DNA from: Paramecium octaurelia
Lineage: Eukaryota > Ciliophora > Oligohymenophorea > Peniculida > Parameciidae
Reading direction: 5' to 3'
Length of the DNA stretch: 64,000 nucleotides
NCBI GenBank assembly: GCA_905182995.1
Contig: CAJJDP010000009.1
Span: forward strand, 689,820-753,819
In this document: piece after piece, positions 26,701 to 40,942 of the stretch
Layout: each line of letters begins with the position of its first letter
Position numbering within the stretch: the first letter of the stretch is position 1
Made by a program: the position numbers and the translations under genes
Notes under the pieces: model-generated
Seen by the model: the letters and a program-made list of their open reading frames with translations, nothing else
The model's database searches: none
What the model was told of the DNA's origin: nothing

Positions 26701-29700
26701 AGAATATTTTACATAACTTTATTAGGTAGAATTCTCTATTTAAAAATATGCCTATACACTTTTACAAAAACTCCTATACATTATCCTCATTTAATAAGTT
26801 AGTGTTCTGCTTTTCTAAAGTTTTTATTAGCAATTCAATCTATATATCATCTGAAAGTAAATCCTAAGATCCTTCTAATTAACCTCCATACTTTTTATAT
26901 TATTTTCCAATCTATTTACAGCAAGTAATTTCAAACTCTTACTTAAGATTTTCTAACCCTTCTTGTTATCTCTGATATGTTTGTACTTACTAGTTTATTA
27001 CAACCTAAACAGTTTTCATTTCAAATAAATCTCTCATGGCTTATTTGAATAAATCCCAATCTAGCAGAGGTTTATTTCTATTGTTTACTTATTCTGATCT
27101 CTTTATTTATTCAACATTTACTCTATAGATTTCATCTATATCACTTTATTAAATGTAACTTTTATAATGGTTGCAAGTAAGAAGGATTTTCTAAGACCTT
27201 TCTTATTCAGTTGAGTTATTTTCTATATACTCGTTAAACTCATTAATATTCAACCTATATCTAATGAGATACACTTTAAAGTTTCTCCTAAAAGGATTTT
27301 CAATTCTTTGGACATTATCTTATTCTTACAACTTTTTCTCTCCAGTCTAATCTTCTTTCAAAGTATCAAACTAATCGAAAACTAATTTATTGGCTGTTTT
27401 ATCTTATTGAAATCCTATTCTAAAATTCTGGCCAAACTTAGTAATTTTTCTCTATGGTATTATCTCTTCAATTGAAGTTATCAATTCTCTATAATCATCC
27501 AAATCCAAATCTTCTTTTTTAACTCTAAAGTCTCTCTCTAAAACATTAAAAATCTCTTTAACTTTTTAAACATTCTGTTTAATGATTGCAAATTCATCAG
27601 ACAAATTCGAATTTTCAGGATTTTCAAGATCAGTTCTATCTTTCATCTCATCATAAGTGTAAACTAGAAAATGTATCATTCCATTTTTTCTCAAATACTT
27701 CCAATATTCACTTACATCTCTTAATATTCCCAATTCTTTTACAAATTCTGAATCAAAAGACAGTTTTTTCTCAAAATATGTTAATTTCTATCTCTTAATT
27801 GAATCTCTCAAATCTTTTTGAATAACCTTCATATTTCTATCCTGATTTGCTAATTTAGATAATCCCTCCAAATGTTTGCAGATTTATTTCTAATCTAATT
27901 CTGGTATTATTACTCTGGACAATATATCTCGTACTTCATCGCTTTCAACTGTATCATTTACAAATTATCCTTCCTTAACTTAATTGATATATAATTCAAA
28001 TAAGCATTGCAAATAAGCCCGTTTAACAATATACTCTCCAGTAGGAGCCAATAAAATGGTCTTTAATTATTCATATAATAGTATTCTTTGCATTTCTTAT
28101 ATTCCTAATCTATAATATTGGCAACATTCAGTTAACAAGACTATTAATTCTGAGTGCAATTTTATTCTATGATAAAGCAAGGGATCTTTCACTTCTTCTT
28201 CACCAGTATCTAATTCAGGAACAAGAATAGCCTTATAATAGTTGATTGGATCTAAAACTATTCTTAGGAATTTATTCTTCAAGATCTTAGATAATATCAA
28301 ATGCTTATTCAAAGGTGCCTATTTGGCAGGTTTATCAAAGGATTTTGTCAGAGTCCTCAAAATCTTGAAATACTAAATCAAAGTGCAATAAGCAATAGCA
28401 TTTATATGAGTACTTCTTTGGATGTACTTAATCTCTTCCTCTTCATCTCTTATGCTGTATGCCTTTAAGTAAAACTCTTGACTTTGCATCAATTGCTCTC
28501 CTATCTTGTAGATTCTATCAAATATTTAGTTAATTAAGTTATCATGTTGATTTTCTGGAATTGAAGATATCAATTTGATTGCCAACTTTGTAACTTTAAT
28601 GGGAATATAAAATTTGTCTTATGCTTAAGGTTACTGTATTTAAATGACATCAAGAATTTTTAGTAAATACTCATTATCGGCTAAAATGGAAATATTAATC
28701 TGGTTATCAATTATAAAGTATTCCAAAATTAGAATTAGTCTTTTATAAAATATAACTATGTCATTTGAGCAACTAATTTTTTCAGGATCTACTAAAAATT
28801 TCAAAAATACTAGATGCACACTAGCATTTCTCAAAATATTTTAAAATGACTTCAAGTATTACAAATCTTAAGAATTTGGTTTAAAAAACATTTCAAATTA
28901 TTCAATTATTTTGGATGAGTATGCTTTTAAATAATCAAAGGATATCGCTCGCTTTTGAATTACATTGCCTTCTTTTTAACTTGTAATGAATTTCAAAGCT
29001 CTCTTCGATAATTAGATTGCTTCTTTTGGACTTATCATTTAAAAACTATTAGAATTTCCATTTATGATTGAAAAATATCTTAATTCTTATGGGTTATCAA
29101 TTATTTCCACCTGTTTGATTTCTTAGATTGAATATTTTGGTTAATGGAAACTTTGGATGATTCTTTATAATAATTCTTCATTTAATTTAGATCTCTTTCC
29201 TGATATGAGTAAACAAGTAAATAATAATCCACAAATGCTATTCCCATCAGGTTCTTTGAAAACGCTATATATGGATTTGGAAGCAGGAGTTTTTTATTTC
29301 TTAATCTCCACTTCTTGATTGATTACTTCATCATAAACAAATTAATCTAGATCTCTTTGACTTGGAGAACTTGGATTTGATTCATTTTATTAGGATGAAC
29401 TAAATAAAAATTCTAGGATTTAAAGATTTAATTTTAATTGTTCAAATATTTTTAAAATAGACAAGGATTCCAAATAGACTTATGTTTTTAGAATTTCATC
29501 ATTGCAATGTTAATGAGTCCATATCAACATATAAAGAATCCAATTTCTTTAAAATTACACTTATAGCCTTGAATTGAGATCCATTCGTCTAAAATCTTTA
29601 TTTTAAGATTTCTTTTTCTCATACAATTGTTCAGCTGTTGGTAGGAATGTTACAACCCAGATGTTATCATTGACTGATTGTATTAAATTATTCAAGTTTT

Positions 29701-32700
29701 ATTAAAATGTGTCATTTTCTGAAAATTTATGAATTCTCAAATCAGGTATCTATTATATAATTAAAGCGACAAATATGTTAGGAAGAACAGAAAATATCCT
29801 CTAGTTTTCATCCAATTGATTATATCCCAAATTGATGCTGTTTTTGACTATTGTCAGCAATCCTAAAAAGTAATGCAATTATAAATAAGCAAGACGAGAG
29901 TAGTCGTATTTTTGTTTATTAAGACTTGCTTTTTTAGATTAGAAGATATCATAGCTTGCCTCTTGTAGGAGATGTTCAGGATAATCTTCTTTTATAAACA
30001 TTTCTAAATAATACAAACGGACATCATTCACTTGGGGTCTTTATAACATTTTGGCAGCATATAGTTTAAGTTATTAATGTTCAGCTTTAGTTTCTTTTTA
30101 GTGAAGAAAACTTTAATATTCGTCACTTCTTTTTAAGGATTTTGATGCATTATTCTCATAAAAGTAAAGTCCAGAAGGATTCTAGATGTTGAATTATTCA
30201 ATGTCGTCACTTAAATAACATTTTATAGTATTTGCTTAATTGTTGGCATAAAATGGATCATAATTTTAGGAAATCTTGATTAATGGATCAATATCTAAGA
30301 ATAAATTACAAAACAGTTCTATTAAAGTTTTTTCGAATCTCAGTTCAGACTTAACATTCTATTAGCGTTTTAAGCATATCTATAGGAATTTTTAATTTAA
30401 AAAGCAGTTTTTCATCAAACATTTTATATTCTTTTAATTTCTTCCCTTACACAATGAAGAATATAAACTCATAACATTCATTAAATAGTTTTCATATTTC
30501 TGAAATATTGGCACCACTAATTTTACATCTTCCTATTTTACTAATTAGTTTTCTTTTAGTGTTTCAAGTGTAAAAAAGTCAATTACTACATCAATTAAAA
30601 TTGGCCTCTTGCCTTAAAATCGCTAAGTAAGTCTAGCCTATTTATCAATAAATCTTAGATAAAGTTAACAAAAAGTCTGATTATTCTAACCGAATTCATT
30701 AGCTAATTGCATCTACATTCCTTTGTCTCTTTTTGGAAAAAATTAAACGATAGGATAATAATTATTATTCTCTTCTTATATGTCTAAGGCAACTAAGGCT
30801 TTATGAAAAGGATACTATTATTCTTATTTACTTTTTGTTCCAAATAGTAATCTTCTGCAAGCACTCTAACATAATTAATTTGGATTCTCATATGGATCTA
30901 TCATGATTAAGCTTAATATTTCAATATAGAGAGTTTAATCTTCAATATTTTCTTCAGATAAGTTTTCCAATTGATTTACCCATTTTTTAATATTTTCCTT
31001 AGATTCGCTCATATCTGTATACCTAACGCTTTCCTTGATCAGATTTGAGATGTGTTTTCTTTAGTATTTCAATTATTGTAGTAGGAAATCTAAGACACTT
31101 TCCTTGTTCATCATTAAGGTCAAAATATAATTACTAGTATCTGAATTTCTTTACACACACAAACTTAACACATCGTATATTTCTTATATGCAATTCAATT
31201 TTGATGATGATGAGGGAGCAGGATCAAGTTTCATTTTTGCAATCTTTTAAGGTGTCTTATCAACGACTTATGAATTACTATTGATCAAACTACCATATAT
31301 CATAAAATTGCATAATCGTTGAATCGCAAATAGTAAATTAATAATATCATTATCCATTAAAGCTTTTTATTTAAATTACAGTTATTCGTTAGTCTATGCT
31401 ATACCCTCATTGGTTAAATACATTTTTAGGTTTTCCAGAGTTTGAAATAGTTATAAAATTTCATCATATAATACCTTTTAATTATTGAATGCTTCAAAAT
31501 AATCATAAGTTCTTATATCCTCCAACCCTTAAGCTGATGTCTTAATTATTCCCCAATCCTATAAAAAAATATAAAATTGAATTAAATATTCTTATAAAGA
31601 ATTAATTCTAAATGCAGTTTTAGCTTACTCGGGAGTGGCTAACTTCATTAGAAATGTTACTCTTTCAATGTTTTATTTTTAACTTTTCTTTTATACAGTC
31701 ACTCTGTCATCTAAACAAACGATGACCAAATTTTCTTATGTAACGTAATTGTCGATCTACACATTCATAACAGATTATAATTTATAGGCTTCACTGAATA
31801 AGATTGAGTCATTCGATGATTTCTTAGATCTTAGATGAAATTAACACTCCTGTCTCAATCCATCATATGTTAAATTGGCAGAATGATGAGATATTTCCAA
31901 GAATAACCCTGTACAAACATGTCTTATTAAGAAAACACTATCGTAATTTGCTTTTGAAAAGGTTAAACTATCAACATGTTGAATTTACCATAAATTATTT
32001 AGATTGTTTTCTGCATCATCTGATTAATCAACGCATAATTAATACATGTAGTCTATTTTTTCAGTTCTTACTTATTCTACATTAAAATAAAATTAATCTT
32101 TTGAATATGAGATATTGGTATCATAATTTTTAATAAATACTTCTTTTTTATCTAGTCCTTCAGTTATTCTAAGTTGTCTTCGAATCGAGAGATAGCCACC
32201 CAGATATCTATTTTTAATTTTGACTACATCTCCACTCAATAGTGATTTCTATTTTAGAGATTATTGTTATAAATCTTATTCAGTTTTATAATCAATATAA
32301 CTCGCAATCTTAATAGGAAATCCAACTTATGAACAGTTAACTTCTAATCCATCCTTTTTATCATATTTTTGTGTTTGCTTCTAGATGTTCAGGTACCATT
32401 TATTCGAGCTTGAATTTTGGATTATTATTTAATCTCCATATAAAATAGGTTCTCCAGGATTTTTGACTTGATTCATTGATAAAATTCGAAAATTTGAATT
32501 TGCATTTGCAGTTTCTTCTAAAGATAATTCTCTGCAACAATTTTCTTTGGCCAATATAGCACAATTAAAAGACAGAATACATGAAGAATATATGTGTTTA
32601 AGTTATATTTCTTATCCATAGACAATATTGGATCCATAAGCAAGATCATAAAAACGTTTGTTTTCTATAATTTCTTCGTTTGCCTTGTCTTCAAGTTCTT

Positions 32701-33289
32701 TCAATCTTCTTTCATAATCTAATTGACATTATTCTAAGTCGATTGCCTCACTTATTGCTTGTTCTCTAATGTCATCAATGGATTTTGAACGTTCTTGAAC
32801 TAGAAAGTTTTGATATTGATATTTTTTGCCTGTAATTACCTAAAATAAGCTTTTCTGAAAAGTCAAACTGCCAACCTTCTATTGTAAGCTTTTTTTCGAT
32901 TGATCTGTCAATTATTGATTTTTGCCCAAAATCTAAATACACTCTAACTTATTGCTAGCAATTCCGTCGCCAGATATTACTCCTTTGAAGTCGTCGGTCA
33001 AATAAGACTTGAAATACACAATATCCCCCACTTTTAAATTGAAGTTTCGCCTTTGATAATTACATTAAATACTTAGGTTGTTTTGTGCTTTCTTGATTCT
33101 GAGTATTTTGATAGAAAATATGTTATTATGATACCAAATTATCAACTCCTAATTATGATTACATTTTTTAAATTGGAATAGGAGGAAGGTCCATTTTTGT
33201 AGTAAATAATATATATTATTAATAATAATTTTTGAGATATGATTGCAACAGATTGATTTAATGATTTCAATTAGGTTGCTAATTACCAT
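23719..33289 (-). CDS. IP3-receptor/ryanodine-receptor-type Ca2+ release channel
   Basis: A giant intracellular Ca2+ channel of about 3,165 residues. One exon of ~8.46 kb stays open throughout, then introns at 24805-24829, 24503-24525 and 23951-23975 (25, 23 and 25 nt). The N-terminus has an IP3R-like beta-trefoil/MIR region (LKVGDIVYFKS, GVISGDGIASNK, SLFQVITGKKYQYQNF). The middle is helical, RIH-like. The C-terminus has about six TM segments, a pore loop NFGLRSGLGDS (GGGIGD-like in IP3R), the helix IIFGIILDTFGELRDERQ, and the cysteine/histidine tail CFVCSLDKNDIDT...LEHSVYHML. Ca2+ release from stores is the family role. The start is uncertain: the ATG at 33289 is in frame but lies in AT-rich sequence. 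Confidence 0.92.
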
Positions 33290-33449
33290 AAATTATAATA
33301 ATATCATTACAGTTGCCACTTCGATACTTTCTCAATAACAAACTAAAACGACTGATTATTATTATATATCAACTTTAATAGAGAACAACAATTTAAATTT
33401 ATAAATAATTCACTATTTTCAAGTTTATAACTAAATTTAAAATATTCCA

Positions 33450-35476
33450 TCAAATCTTCTCCAAAAATCGTATTTTTTCTTATACACTCTTCAGAAATAA
33501 GTCATCTGCCTCCTCCTTTAGTCTCTCATCATTCAAATAATACGCTTAATGCTCTTTTCGCTAGGCCTCCTTTTCATACCTTTTTCCCCTCTCCATAATT
33601 GATCGATAATCTTGCTGCAAACGTGGAACACTGCTGCTTACCAACTTTCCTTAGTGATTCATCCGTTCCTATTCCAATTCTTTTAAATAGTTTATTGGCT
33701 TCTTCCTCTATTGTTCTTCCTATACCTCATTCTTCATAGTTTTTGGTTGATAATAAACTGAAGAACTAGGTACAAAACCCTTTTACAATGATTCTGTCAC
33801 TTTTGTTTTACTTACTTTTTAAACATTTAAAACGTTCTAAATTTTATGTACATTCCTTTCTACTATTACATGTTATAATACCTGATCCTTATTGTGTTTA
33901 TTTATAGAATTTATTGCGAATTGAGTCCAATTTGGTTGCACTTGATTTTGCATCCCCCTCTTTCAGAAAGCTATATGTAGTTTTAATTAAATACTCAACA
34001 TATTCATCTTAAAGTGAATTATCAGATCTATTGTGTACAGCTCTACTAAATTGAATATCTGTTTAAACCTTGATATTTGGTTTATGATACTCTTTAACTA
34101 TTTCTGCATATTTTTACTTTCTCATTAGTCTTTCAGCTTTTTATTATTTTTCTACTATTTCTTTATTTTTGAATTTCGAATCCAAATCCATAACTTTTTA
34201 TAAAATTTATTTAGCTTTATAAATTTACTTGGTTTCTTATTGGATTACAATCTCCCTTTCCAATTTTTTCTAATCCTTCTCCAATTTTAATAACTGCTTC
34301 TTATTTAAGTAATCCTCTTCATGTTTGTTTATTTCTTCCAATCTGATAGGGATGGCTAGTTTTTTCCTTTGTTGCAATTTTAGCTTTAATACTCTAATAA
34401 CAAATTACCTTGGCATCTTCGTAATACTATTTTTTTAAGAGTTCCTCTCTCTCTTCTAATTGTTTTTTTTTCTCCCTCTCTTTATTCTTCAATTCATTAA
34501 GAAGATGTTTCTACTCTTAATTTCTTTACTACTATAATTCTTGGTGCTTCTACATTTCTAATAATCTTTCTTTAATTTTCATCCTCTTCTCTTAATGAAG
34601 AAATTCCTTCTATTATTCTAGTTCCATCTTATATTTCTCAATGCTTTCCTCCAATTAATCAGATTCATTATGCAATTGCTTATTCTTTCTGTTTTCAATT
34701 TCTTTTCTTTATCTTTTTAGATCAGTAACTAACTATTTTGCTTTTGCAGACTAAATTGGATCATTCAAATTTTCAATTGCTTTCTTTTTCCTTTCTAAAT
34801 ATTTTTTAGCCTCTGGACTTAGAGATTTAGGTTTTGTCTAGGTGTCGTTATTTTTATGATAAAAATTTTAGTTATTAGGTTTTTCTAAGTTTTCCAATAA
34901 TCCTAACACAGTATCATTATTATTTTTTAATGGCTCATCTTCTTAGTTAATTCTACTTGGATCTTAACTGTAAATTTCATGTCTCCCTTTTTCTGTTTAT
35001 TAAACTTTTTCAGTAAAATTTTAAGTTTTTTATCGAGAAATCTCTGCTATTTTAAGGGTAGCACTTGCAAAAAATGACAACAACTTTTTGATATTCTATT
35101 TTTCTGTTTATTTTGGTAATTCTTAAATAGTAGAACTTTTTTTCAAAGCCTTTTTAAGTCCACTCATGTCATCCTCAGTTTTTTTTTATATTTTAATCAA
35201 AGCAGTAGAGAAGAATGTTTATAATCTTTTGATTCTTTCTCCCTTCCTTACTTTTAAGGTTAGATAATCAGTTGATGGACTGCATATAATTTTATCAACT
35301 GATCCCTCCTAATTGAGTAATTAATCAAATAAATATAACTCTAGTTCATATTTGTGCCAATCTTTTTCAGAATTCTATTCCTTGATAATTTACACAAACT
35401 CTTTGACCATGGAAGTTTTAGATATTTGGTATAATCCTTCTGATTAATCTGGTAAAATGACTTTAAAAGTTAACAT
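33450..35476 (-). CDS. long coiled-coil protein with ubiquitin-like N-terminus
   Basis: 659 residues in exons 35476-34409, 34383-33816 and 33793-33450. Introns: 34384-34408 (AAG acceptor) and 33794-33815 (CAG acceptor). Residues 1-85 look like a small beta-grasp fold (MLTFKVILPDQSEGLYQIS, YLTLKVRKGERIKR). From ~240 to ~480 there is a strongly charged coiled coil, and the C-terminus is basic/helical. Splicing is required to avoid TGA in both cases. No enzymatic motif is seen. The IP3R-type gene lies immediately downstream on the same strand. Confidence 0.75.
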
Positions 35477-35699
35477 ATATTGAATATTTTTTATTATTAA
35501 ATTAATATTAAATGGAGCATCAATATCTCAACTGCAATAGTTTCTCAAGAGGCTTATCTCAAATATTAAATAATTGTAATGGTTAATAATATATGGATAT
35601 AAAATTCACTGTAAAAGATATTTTGCAGTATCAGTGAAATTCTACTTATACTTATATCTTGAAAAATCAAAACAATCACTCCTTATTTTAGTATTGTCC

Positions 35700-37009
35700 T
35701 CAGGTACAATTTCTGGTAACCTTTATTAAAATTATCTTAATTTACTTGTGCTCATCCTTATCTCTTGCTGCTTCCAGTCTCACTGCCTCTATCATGAATT
35801 CTTTTGCTTCAGCCTTCTTTCCTGCATTTAATCTACGGTTGAATTCTTTATATTTCTCATCAATCTTCTTTTGTAGCAAATCTTCAGGAGCTCTTTAGAA
35901 ATCTATATGATTTAATTGAAAACAAAAAGAGTCCCAAGGCAATGGATCCTCTGACATAGTTTCTTTAAACTTTTCAAATGACACAGCAGGCACCTTGCCT
36001 ATATTAGCTATGTCATTCATTAGATCTCCATATAATCCCTACAATTTATCCTATGTGATTGATCCCTTCTTTTCTAGTTTAAATTTAAGTTTATTACCTT
36101 TATCATATGATTTAAAGATCTTCTTGAGCTTCCCTTTTTCCCATTCATTAACTAAACTCATAGGATTGTCATGAAGTCGCTACCTTAATTACTCTTTCAA
36201 TTCATTCGTTGGGAATTTATTAGGATCAAAGGTTTTTTCCTTTAACTTGATCCTAGTTCTTTCTCTTTCAATCTCATCAGCCTTTTCTTATTCTCTCTTT
36301 GCTTTGATTTCATCCACCTCCTTGTATAGTATCTTTTCTCCGGCTGAGAAGATTTAGGATGGAAGGAGCTTTTGTTTCTTCTACCCTTTCTTCTTAATTT
36401 TAACTTCTGCTTTGAAATCCTTGTACCATGCTTCAACCTTAATCTTTTCCTAGACAGTTATTATTGATCGATCTAATAACTGTAGTTAAGGGAGAGCTGA
36501 AATGACTCTATTTCTGTAATAAGGTTCTTCCGCAACTGGATTATTAAATAAATCTAAGACGATATAAGAAAAATTTAAAACCCAAAGTTGTAAGTCCTGG
36601 AAATTCTTTTAAAATCAAAAGATTTTTTTCCAAATCTCTTAACTCATTGTTGAACAAACTCAATGTTTCTAAATGCTTCAGATTTTATAGACCCTCAAGG
36701 GTGCTAATTTTGTTCTTTTGCAAATAAAGATGTTTAATTCTGAAGTTTTATTCAATGCCTTTAACACTGGTTAACTAAAATCAAATAAGGGTGATCTCTT
36801 ACTTAATTCTCATTAAGCCAAACAACTTCAAGATTCATGAACTTATCAAATTATGCCAATTCATTAAATCCTTGATTAGCCATATGAACCTCTGTTGTAT
36901 CTCTTGCTTGTTTATCATTTTTAATAGGAATGCATTACCAAGGAGTTCCAACTTTAACAATGGGTTAGGGAGTTGCTCTTTTTATTAAATGATTAAAAAC
37001 CTAATCCAT
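35700..37009 (-). CDS. leucine-rich repeat protein
   Basis: 417 residues from exons 37009-36803, 36774-36582 and 36553-35700; both introns are 28 nt and the second has a GTT donor. Residues ~40-150 contain SDS22-type repeats (LEVVWLNEN, IKHLYLQKNKISTLEGL, LETLSLFNNELRDL) and the capping motif NPVAEEPYYRNRVISALPQL. These are typical of ciliary/dynein-arm LRR proteins. The C-terminal half is a charged helical region. Its ATG lies 11 bp from that of the divergent CTP synthase pseudogene. A ciliary role is plausible but inferred. Confidence 0.8.
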
Positions 37010-37020
37010 AATTTATTAAT

Positions 37021-38793
37021 ATGTTAAATAAGTGCAAGTATTTGTTTATTTGTGGTGCAATCGCATCTGGAATTGCAAAACTAACAATAAATAGCAGCAT
37101 AGGAATGCTGTTGAAATAATATGGCTATCAAGTGTCATTTTTGAAAATCGATCCATATTTAGTATGAATCAATTAAAATTTAGAACATAGATGCAGGGAT
37201 GATGAATCCTTATGAACATGATGAAGTTTTTGTTACAGGCGATGGGTAAGCTATAAAATTGACATTTTTGAGGAGAAGTAGATTTGGATATTGGAAATTA
37301 TGAAAGATATTTGGATATTGAGGTATCTTTTTATAATAGCTTAACTAGTGGGAAATTATATTAAAAAATATTACAGTACACTATTTAAGTTATAAAATAG
37401 AAAGGAAAGAGAAGGACACTATTTAGGTTATCCCTCATGTGGTTGACGAAATAAAAGTTGGATCAGACATTTAACAACTGTACCACTGAGGCATGATGCT
37501 GTTGATAAACCAGATATATGTTGGTTGAAGTAGGAGGAACTGTGGGTGACTTTGAATCCACTTGTTATTATGAGGCTGTTAGATAAATGATAAACGAGGA
37601 GGGAAAGGATAATGTTGGTTTGGTAATATATTAATATATTCTAGATTATGCTTACTTATATTTTAACATTAAATAGTGAATAAAAAACAAAACCTGCATA
37701 AAATGGAATCAAGGATCTAAGATACACAGGATTGATAGCTGATTTTATAATATGTAGATCTGAAATTGAATTGTAAATTCCACAAAGAGACAAGTTGGCT
37801 ATGTTTGGAAATATCTCCAAAGACTCAATATTCTCTGTACCAATTCTCAAGACATTTTTGATGTTCCAGAAGTATTATAAAAATAAAACTGGCTGAACAC
37901 ATATTAGACAAATTTAAGCTTCTACTTAAAAAGTTCCTAATATTTAATAATACACAAAGTTTGGATAATACTTGAAAGAATTAGAGTAATAAAAGCCAGT
38001 TATTGTAGAAATTATGGGAAAATATATCAAAAATTTGGCATTGAATTTATCAATCTATATAGGATGCCTATATATCGTTGACAAAAGCATTGAAAGAGGC
38101 AAGTTATGCTATTAAAGTAAATTTACAATAAAAATATATTGATCTTATTGAATTCCAAAATCAACCAGACGCAGAAGAATAACTTTAAAAAAAGAATGCT
38201 ATCAATTTGATGCTATCCTATTGCCTGGGGGATTCGGATCTAATGGGTTTAATCTGAAAATCAAGTGCTGTTAATATGCCAGAGAAAAAAAGAAACCATT
38301 TCTAGGAATCTGCTATGGATTCTAAGCAGCTGTTATTGAATATGCTAAAAACATATTAGGAGTTAAGGATGCTACTTCAGAGGAGTGAAAAGAAGTATAA
38401 GTTGGAACAAACTTTGTTGTATTCATGCCAGAAATTGATCTAAAGTTGTTTGGAGGTAATATGAGATTGGGAAATCATGTAGAGGAAAGACATAGACATA
38501 GATATGAAGTCAATCCTGAAAGATATAGACTCTAAATGAAAATGGGGTAATATTCTCTGGAAAAGATAAGTAGACTGGTTAAAGAATGAAAGTATTATTT
38601 CAATATTTATTTCAAGATTCTGGAATTGCCAAAGAATTAGCATCCATTTTATGTTGGAGTTCAATATCATCCAGAATTTACTTCCAAAAACTTTAAGCCT
38701 AATCCATTATTTGTTAGTTTTGTATCTGCTGCTGCAAATGGAGAATAAAGAAAATCCAAGATAGATATAAATTACAATAACTAAATTGAGTGA
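37021..38793 (+). pseudogene. CTPS: CTP synthase pseudogene
   Basis: Fragments across three frames match the CTP synthase order. Synthase domain: [103 protein letters not shown]. Glutamine amidotransferase domain: LLPGGFGSNG, KKPFLGICYGFQAA (nucleophile Cys retained), [31 protein letters not shown]. Family spacing is broken by frameshifts near 37250, 37425, 37520, 37870-38080 and 38180, and by an in-frame TGA at 38386-38388. No single spliced frame restores a full protein. It is best explained as a decaying paralogue, for example from genome duplication; sequencing error is unlikely given the number of lesions. Confidence 0.87.
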
Positions 38794-39049
38794 TATCTAT
38801 ATTCATATTAATTAGTTCTCATTTTTTTAAATTATGAAATATATACATTAAGTTAATTATCAATTAATGCCCATTAATAGAAAAATAGTATTGAATTAAA
38901 AAAATATTAAATTAGAATGATGCAAATGGTTTAAATTAAAATAAACAGTCTATTTTTAAATTATAAATGAAATATTCAAGATTATAATTTAAAGCATAAG
39001 TGTTAATTAGATTTCAGAGATCTTTTTAGATATGGTTTATTATTATATA
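38794..39049. other. short intergenic spacer
   Basis: 256 bp of AT-rich DNA between convergent units; nothing recognised. Confidence 0.4.
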
Positions 39050-40942
39050 TCATTTTAGGTAATCAACATCTCCACAACACATCATTATCAAAACCTAAGC
39101 TTCGTGTGTTTTACTTTCTATCAGTTTTCTAATCTTATCAATCGGAATTTCCTCATCATAATTCATCTTGACTGCCTTTAAATTAAAATGAAATCTATAC
39201 ATCAAATATTGATCTTGTCACGTATTCTATCATGTTATTGACACTTAATTCACCTTTTGAGTCTTTCAGCATTTCTTCCATCATAAAGCTACATCTATTT
39301 TTAATTTCCTCATAGGACAATAGGCCATTCTCGTTCTCGTCAATTAACTATTGGATAACTTGAAATTTTACTTTTAATATTAGTTCAATTTTATTATCAT
39401 TTCCTTTTGCTCTAATTAAGTTGATAGCTTTTAAAAACCCTTCAAAACCTAGCGAATTCTACTTTGCAAAAAATTTAAATATTTGATCTACTACTCCTGG
39501 GGGAGCCATAGACAATTCTTCTAAGCCAGCATTAAAAGCTTCTCTAGAGATACCATTAGGTATCACTAAACGTAATTTAATATTTTTACTCTCTTTCGTT
39601 AATCCTGGAATTTGAGAACATTCATAACTAAGTAAAGCTTTATATCGACTAAATACTTCATAAATTTCTTATCTATCGAACCCTGTTTCCCTCATTAATT
39701 ATGGTAAATTGTAGTGAGTCATATGCAATATATTTCTTGCTATATGGTCTGGTATGTTGGTATACTTATTTCTGTTTTCAATAGATAATAGTAATACTTA
39801 TGTTTTTATTAGATCGTTTATTACTTTAAGATTTCGCCATATTGAGTTCTGAAATTAGGTAGTTTTAAGTCTAAATCATTAAATATAAGGTTACATCGAC
39901 TAGACGGTCTTTTATTGGATGGACTCAACAGCCCTTCCTTCTCTAAAATGCGTTGAAAATCAGTAGGGTTTGGATTTAGATTCAAAAGTGTAAAATCCTT
40001 TTTCATTTCCTTATCATGTTCAACTTTAAGAGTATCGGCCTCCATTTATTTTTGCGTAATAGGTTCATCAATGAATTATTATTTCTCTTAATCATAGACG
40101 TTTAAACTCTTGTAGAAATCTTTCATTGCTAGGGGATTTCTTTTCATTGTAAGTAAATCTTCATTCAAAAATATTTCTTTCAACTCCATATAAGTATAAA
40201 ATACATCTTTATCTAAGATAAATTTAAGTAGATCATTTAAATCATTAATTTTACTTATGATAGTAAGGATTTTTGCGAATTTTTAAGGTGTAAATTAAAA
40301 ATTATGATAATTTAATATAATATTCCAAAAATCTTTATTTACTGTTTTGCTCAAAAGTAAAACATTGCAGTTGAGAGGAATCTCTTCCATAAATTGTATA
40401 GCTTCATAATTTCCCAAAGATAATTGGGTATAACTTTTTGGAACATTGAGGCTCTGTTGTATCTTTAATAGTAAGTTTTATCGAGCAAGATAAATAGATG
40501 AGGATTTTGCTTGTAGTTCTGCTCTTGTCATTTGAATGACCTTGAATTGACTCATTTCCTAAATTGATCCTTTGAATATAAAAATTGAGGATGTATTAGT
40601 AGTGAGACTAATTTCAAATGAACTTTATCCCAATTTATATTATTATTACTTTTTAATAAAGCATTTCTCCTTCATTCTTAAAGTCGGTATTCTAAAAGAA
40701 TAAACGGATCTCTCTGATTATGAGATATTTATTATCGATGATAACTTTTCCTTAGGAGGAGTATAAATTTAGGATAATTATTGCTGTATGTATTGAGAGT
40801 AGTTAGGACTTTTCGATAACATTTTCGGACTAACACCATTACTTGACAATTATTAAGCAGTATTTTTCGAGATCCTAACATTTGAAGAAGGAGGTGACAT
40901 AAGAGCATTCAGTTTCAATTTATTAATGTTTTTTGTTGACAT
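39050..40942 (-). CDS. EF-hand containing protein, unknown
   Basis: 613 residues in exons 40942-39798, 39771-39201 and 39175-39050. Introns are 26 nt (CAG acceptor) and 25 nt (AAG acceptor). The N-terminal ~130 residues are Ser/Pro-rich; the middle is helical. The C-terminal part carries an EF-hand loop (DENENGLLSYEEI) near residue 550 inside paired helices, suggesting a calmodulin-like Ca2+-binding module. Without the introns TGA codons interrupt the frame. Target unknown. Confidence 0.75.
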
